Shown here in pieces: positions 60,365 to 64,000 of a DNA stretch of 64,000 bases. This DNA is from Zunongwangia sp. ESRF-bin46 (GTDB lineage Bacteria; Bacteroidota; Bacteroidia; Flavobacteriales; Flavobacteriaceae). The stretch covers positions 1-64,000 of the forward strand of contig NTLF01000005.1 in the NCBI GenBank assembly GCA_002631855.1, read 5' to 3'. The notes beneath the pieces are model-generated. The model saw nothing but the letters and a program-made list of their open reading frames with translations, had not been told where the DNA came from and searched no databases. Made by a program: the position numbers and the translations under genes. Each line of letters begins with the position of its first letter. The first letter of the stretch is position 1.

Positions 60365-61312
60365 TTATTTAAGGCCTAACGTATCACGGAGTCCGGCATC
60401 TTGGTTTCTGTTCATATTCCAATAATCATTACGGATACGTTTTATTTTATGGGCAGTGGTTTTTAAGCGCGTACTATCGTTGGGTTGAGTACCATTGGTT
60501 TCCTCCCATTTTTCTATCTCATATGGGAAATCACTGTTAAAATAAATAATGAGCTCTCGCTCTAGCATAGGGTAGTGTAGTGAGTACATAGAAAGCGAGT
60601 CACCTTGTTTAATATTGGCGTGCGCACGATAGGCTTTTATTTCTTTATGTCGCAACCTGATAGACTCGAATGAAGGGATTACCTCCATATCTCCGGTTGG
60701 TAACTCTTCAGGGTTGATCCGTACTAAGTTCCAAAGTTCGTCTTCCAGCCATGTTTTATCGAGGGTTAGCTCTTGGTCTGCTTCCCCTTCAAAATAGGAA
60801 TGGGAAACGATATTGAAGTCTTTTCGGTTATTCAGTTGCATATATACCTGTCCGCACCATTCTTGCACCGAGTTACTAATCTTTAAGGCGTGTTGAGGTT
60901 TTTTAACGGGGTTAAACGTACTCGTCATGATAGAATACGGATAAATACCAGTGGTAAACTTCTTGGTTTTATTCAGCTTTAATACGGAAACATTCTCACC
61001 AGACTGCGTATTGGCTTTTACCTGCGCATTGGGCAGGAAGTCTTCGGTAACAAATACGGTGACGGCCATCCCTTGACGGATTTCACCATAGCGTTCTTGC
61101 ATAAGTTGATAGGAAGTCAATTCTGCTTTACCTGCATACCAATAGTCTTTAAACTGGGCTGGTAATTGACGGTTATCGGCTATAGTATCGGCTTCTTCTG
61201 TATTGCTATTAGGAATTAAGTTATGCTCCGATTCCTTACATGAAGGACAAAAAAAAGCAATACCTATAAAAAATATTACTTTGTATAGAACGTATTTGGG
61301 TGTTTTGGTCAT
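60365..61312 (-). CDS. Lipoprotein of unknown function in the maf cluster
   Basis: 315 residues. Lipobox ending in Cys25 (FFCPSC), then a periplasmic domain with YWYAGKAELTSYQLMQERYGEIRQG, VFVTEDFLPN and YSIMTSTFNPV. Homologues are sometimes labelled septum formation inhibitor Maf only because they sit beside maf; no Maf motif is present. Function unknown. It is followed by the mechanosensitive channel after 7 bp and preceded by maf after 46 bp. Confidence 0.65.
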   Translation of the reverse strand: MTKTPKYVLYKVIFFIGIAFFCPSCKESEHNLIPNSNTEEADTIADNRQLPAQFKDYWYAGKAELTSYQLMQERYGEIRQGMAVTVFVTEDFLPNAQVKANTQSGENVSVLKLNKTKKFTTGIYPYSIMTSTFNPVKKPQHALKISNSVQEWCGQVYMQLNNRKDFNIVSHSYFEGEADQELTLDKTWLEDELWNLVRINPEELPTGDMEVIPSFESIRLRHKEIKAYRAHANIKQGDSLSMYSLHYPMLERELIIYFNSDFPYEIEKWEETNGTQPNDSTRLKTTAHKIKRIRNDYWNMNRNQDAGLRDTLGLK

Positions 61313-61358
61313 CGTTTTAATTTGCTATTAAAGATATGGAAAAACAAAAGAATTTTAA

Positions 61359-61946
61359 TTATTTAGCCGTAAGCTCCAATAAGGTTTTATACACTAATCT
61401 TGTAGGAAGCCCCATTACGTTAAAGAAAGACCCTTCAATCTTGTCAATACCAATATACCCAATCCATTCCTGAATACCATAAGCACCCGCTTTATCGAAG
61501 GGTTGGTAGGTGTCAACATAGTGACTGATTTCTTCTTCTGAAAGTTCTGAAAACCAAACTTGGGTGGTTTCATTAACCGTTTTTTGAAAGTCAGCCCCTG
61601 TAAAACAGACCGAAGTAATCACCTCGTGGAATTTGCCGCTTAAATCGGCTAACATTTCTTTAGCGTGTGCGGCATCCCTGGGCTTTTCCATTGCTTTGCC
61701 TTCTTTCCAAACGATGGTATCACTGGTAATAAGGATATCAGTTTCAGAAAGCTCTTTAAACTCAGAAGCTTTAAGCTGAGAAAGGTAGTCGGTGATCTCC
61801 GTTCCCTTTAACTCTTTAGGGTAGGTTTCAACAACCTTACGTACATCGATGGTAAAGGGAATACCCAATTCTTTAAAAAAGTTTTGCCGTCTTGGCGACC
61901 CGGATGCGAGAATGATGTTATGGTTGAATAGTTTTTGTTTCAGCAT
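61359..61946 (-). CDS. maf: Maf nucleoside triphosphate pyrophosphatase
   Basis: 195 residues. Maf/Ham1-like fold: ILASGSPRRQNFFKELGI at the N-terminus (phosphate loop with S-R-R), then LITSDTIVWKEGKAMEKPRDAAHA (Asp-Thr catalytic part), and YVDTYQPFDKAGAYGIQEWIGYIGIDKIEGSFFNVMGLP (described by its key words DKAGAYGIQ, GSFFNVMGLP). It hydrolyses dTTP/UTP or modified nucleotides to prevent their use. Part of the UbiA-maf-MscS cluster. Confidence 0.92.
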   Translation of the reverse strand: MLKQKLFNHNIILASGSPRRQNFFKELGIPFTIDVRKVVETYPKELKGTEITDYLSQLKASEFKELSETDILITSDTIVWKEGKAMEKPRDAAHAKEMLADLSGKFHEVITSVCFTGADFQKTVNETTQVWFSELSEEEISHYVDTYQPFDKAGAYGIQEWIGYIGIDKIEGSFFNVMGLPTRLVYKTLLELTAK

Positions 61947-62033
61947 AATTATTAGAATAAAGAAAATAGAATAGAGAAAAAAGACTAGAAGCTATTGCTT
62001 CAGTTTGTTTTGAAAGCCCATCGTCATTTTTTG

Positions 62034-62348
62034 CTATTCGGTAATTTTATCTTCAAAGAACGATAATTTTTCTTGGGTGATATAATTTTTATGATGTGCT
62101 ATAAGTAATTGAGTTCCTAATTCAAAAGAAGATCCCAATGCGATATCTAAATAGTGTGAAAAGGTCTTTTCAGTTCTTGCAGAACCTTCAGCAATATTAC
62201 TGGGAATAGAAATAGAGCATCTGTTTATTTGTGAAGTAAGAGCATATCGTTCATCATTTGGGAACGTTTTAAGGATATCGGAAATCTCCAATGCAATTTC
62301 AAGACCTAACTTCCATATTTTTAAGTTTTTGTAATTATGTCTTTTCAT
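62034..62348 (-). CDS. Four helix bundle protein (23S IVS-type), C-terminus cut by amber codon
   Basis: 104 residues: YKNLKIWKLGLEIALEI, FPNDERYALTSQINRCSISIPSNIAEGSAR and FSHYLDIALGSSFELGTQL are the IVS-type four-helix-bundle hallmarks. The usual length is about 118. A TAG (62036-62034) interrupts the last helix, and the same frame continues for 13 codons (QKMTMGFQNKLKQ) to another TAG at 61992, which resembles the normal family end. It looks like a nonsense mutation or a suppressible codon. The gene is inserted between maf and ubiA. Confidence 0.8.
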   Translation of the reverse strand: MKRHNYKNLKIWKLGLEIALEISDILKTFPNDERYALTSQINRCSISIPSNIAEGSARTEKTFSHYLDIALGSSFELGTQLLIAHHKNYITQEKLSFFEDKITE

Positions 62349-62412
62349 AATAATTGGTGTTAAAGGTTCTCTCTCTTTTCTTTCCTCTTTTTTCTCTTTT
62401 CTTATATTTCAA

Positions 62413-63324
62413 TTATAAAATTACAAAAGGATACAATAGCATAGCGCACATACCTGTAAGCATAATAATCTTTAAAAGTATGGACAAAAGTGCGTAGTGT
62501 TTAGTTTTTTCGGCTTCAAAAGACTTGATGCAAAAGAATAGAAGCGGGGCGACTACTAAAAATAGAAAATATAAAACGGCTGAGGTGTATGCGTATAAAA
62601 AAACATACATATAACCAATAACAGAAAGCGTTGTGATAGCCCCTAAAGCAAATACAACTGTAGTTGCACGGCTTCGGCCAATGGCAATGGGCAGGGTGCT
62701 TTTACCGCCATTCTTATCACCATTAATGTCCTGTAGGTCTTTTACCAATTCGCGTATAAAGTTTAGAATAAAAGCAAACAGAGCGTACTCTAAGCTTATT
62801 TTAAACACTTCCCATTGGGATTCCTGGTTGCTCGGGTTGGTGACTGGAACAAGATCAAAAAGCCCCACGATAATAATACTCATCGCGACCAATACAGACA
62901 CTAAAATCGTACCTGCAAGCAATATGGTTTTAAGGTACGTGGCATAAAGATATAATAATGCAGCAATACCGATAAAAAGCGTTGCATATATAGGTTTGCC
63001 TATAGTATTGGCGAGATAAAACCCAACACCTACACCTAGGGTAGTAAGAATAACGTAAAACGTACTAGCGTTCCTTTCTGAAATAGCTTTCCCTACAATC
63101 ACTTTTTTCGGTTTGTTGATACGGTCAATATCGGCATCGTAAATATCGTTGATGATGTTGCCCCCAGCAGCAATACTGATCGTTGCAATTACTAATAGAG
63201 AAAAATGTAAATCGGATAGCGCAGTGACTGCATTAAAAGGCTCAAAAAGGCTGTATTTAATCAGCACTTGAACCAATGCGATTAACAGTAAGTTTATAGG
63301 TCGGGTGAGTTGTAAATACTTCAA
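62413..63324 (-). CDS. UbiA prenyltransferase (geranylgeranylglycerol-phosphate transferase type)
   Basis: 303 residues, about eight hydrophobic segments. The two Asp-rich motifs of UbiA enzymes are seen: NIINDIYDADIDRINKP (near 60) and ELVKDLQDINGDKNGGKSTLPI (near 190). In flavobacteria this type is annotated as geranylgeranylglycerol-phosphate geranylgeranyltransferase; the lipid acceptor is unproven. It belongs to the KdsC-UbiA-maf group. Confidence 0.85.
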   Translation of the reverse strand: MKYLQLTRPINLLLIALVQVLIKYSLFEPFNAVTALSDLHFSLLVIATISIAAGGNIINDIYDADIDRINKPKKVIVGKAISERNASTFYVILTTLGVGVGFYLANTIGKPIYATLFIGIAALLYLYATYLKTILLAGTILVSVLVAMSIIIVGLFDLVPVTNPSNQESQWEVFKISLEYALFAFILNFIRELVKDLQDINGDKNGGKSTLPIAIGRSRATTVVFALGAITTLSVIGYMYVFLYAYTSAVLYFLFLVVAPLLFFCIKSFEAEKTKHYALLSILLKIIMLTGMCAMLLYPFVIL

Positions 63325-63347
63325 AGAAACAAAATCTTTTATTAGGA

Positions 63348-63382
63348 TGACATTCCCCCTTCGAAGGGGGTTAGGGGGATGT
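63348..63382. repeat. Palindromic intergenic repeat
   Basis: A perfect 16-base palindrome CCCCCTTCGAAGGGGG followed by TTAGGGGGATG, giving nested dyads. It resembles a dispersed intergenic repeat type; only partial relatives are in the window (near 508). Confidence 0.45.
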
Positions 63383-63441
63383 TTTAGTTTTCAAATTAAA
63401 TAAACTGATAGTAGGTAACTTAAAATTATAAAGAAAGTTAT

Positions 63442-63975
63442 TTAATCATATTTGGCACTTGCATTTTCTTTCTTAATCCATTTACCCTGTACTTTAAGTA
63501 CTTGCTCAATAACATCGCGAACACATCCTTTTCCCCCTTTTTTATGGGATACATATTTTGAAATCGCTTTAATTTCAGGCACAGCATCTTGCGGACAACA
63601 CGGTAACCCTATTTGTTGCATCACATACAAATCTGGGATATCATCACCCATATAGAGTACGTTTTCGTGTTTAATATCGTATACATCTAAGTATTCGTCC
63701 ATCGTGTCGGTTTTGTGGTGTGCGCCTAAGTAGATGTCGGTAATACCGAGTCCGCGTAGTCTTGCACGTACGCCTTCGTTGGTTCCGCCACTAATAATAC
63801 ATACATTAAACCCTTTGTCTAATGCCGTTTTTAGCGCAAATCCGTCCTTGGTATGCATGGTACGGTACATTTCGCCTTCGGTAGTGATGCTGATAGAGCC
63901 ATCGGTAAGGACGCCATCTACATCAAAAATAAAGGTGGTTATTTGGTTAAGGTATTCTTTATAGCTTTTTTCCAT
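63442..63975 (-). CDS. KdsC-like HAD phosphatase
   Basis: 177 residues; C0-type HAD without cap: FIFDVDGVLTDGSI (motif I), SGG (motif II), TDMYLGAHHKTD region (here DIYLGAHHKTD) and MGDDIPDLYVMQQIGLPCCPQDA (motif IV). Matches 3-deoxy-D-manno-octulosonate 8-phosphate phosphatase (lipopolysaccharide core synthesis). Related proteins may act on other phosphosugars. First gene of the UbiA-maf cluster; upstream part beyond the window. Confidence 0.88.
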   Translation of the reverse strand: MEKSYKEYLNQITTFIFDVDGVLTDGSISITTEGEMYRTMHTKDGFALKTALDKGFNVCIISGGTNEGVRARLRGLGITDIYLGAHHKTDTMDEYLDVYDIKHENVLYMGDDIPDLYVMQQIGLPCCPQDAVPEIKAISKYVSHKKGGKGCVRDVIEQVLKVQGKWIKKENASAKYD

Positions 63976-64000
63976 GTGTAATTTCCTGTATTTCGACCCA

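Noticed and set aside
63976-64000. Possible repeat copy at the right end (TTTCGACC)
   Set aside because: Only a few bases are inside the window, so it cannot be judged.

Overview
The window is a low-GC chromosomal segment of a Bacteroidota bacterium, almost certainly a (probably marine) member of the Flavobacteriaceae. The signs are promoters of the TTTG / TAnnTTTG type, a type IX secretion sorting domain, many families largely confined to flavobacteria (DUF4290, DUF6090, DUF6266, DUF6495, DUF2911), a geranylgeranylglycerol-phosphate transferase-like UbiA enzyme and a MurA with Asp in place of the catalytic Cys. No species is assigned.

Layout. 1-780: 3' end of an rRNA operon (23S tail, spacer, 5S, terminator). 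839-36,900: ordinary housekeeping and accessory chromosome: TrhA/ZIP/methyltransferases, an ECF sigma factor with a membrane partner, NDH-2, nadC-yihY, priA, a LytTR regulator, rpsF-rpsR-rplI, hisS, tRNA-Met, HU, fmt-recQ, a DUF493-DUF4290-murA group, a photolyase group and a glycosyltransferase behind a sigma-54-type promoter. About 37,000-49,700: an accessory region that I read as an integron-like gene-cassette array. Some dozen short units (an immunity protein, small membrane or secreted proteins, an esterase, endonuclease III, an AraC regulator with a tandem ABM-fold protein, VOC/DUF1801/DUF1428) are separated by roughly 50-150 bp imperfect palindromes. The two ends of each cassette are complementary to each other, twice over 10 bp without a mismatch, while the outer arms of one palindrome often are not. 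That is the footprint expected of circular cassettes inserted at attC-like sites. No integrase is present in the window. 50,000-64,000: chromosome again: DUF6266, esterase, an FG-GAP/T9SS protein, a PIG-L deacetylase - small membrane protein - sodium:solute symporter operon, and an MscS / lipoprotein / maf / UbiA / KdsC-like cluster, into which a four-helix-bundle gene with a premature amber codon is placed.

How the parts work together. The ribosomal, tRNA-synthetase, formyltransferase, cell-wall and NAD genes are core functions in short operons. The cassette array is a store of single-gene accessory functions, nearly all read leftwards, with stops usually only 6-25 bp from the neighbouring repeat. 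The main open questions are whether the array is still mobile, which recombinase acts on it, and what the small proteins encoded in it do.
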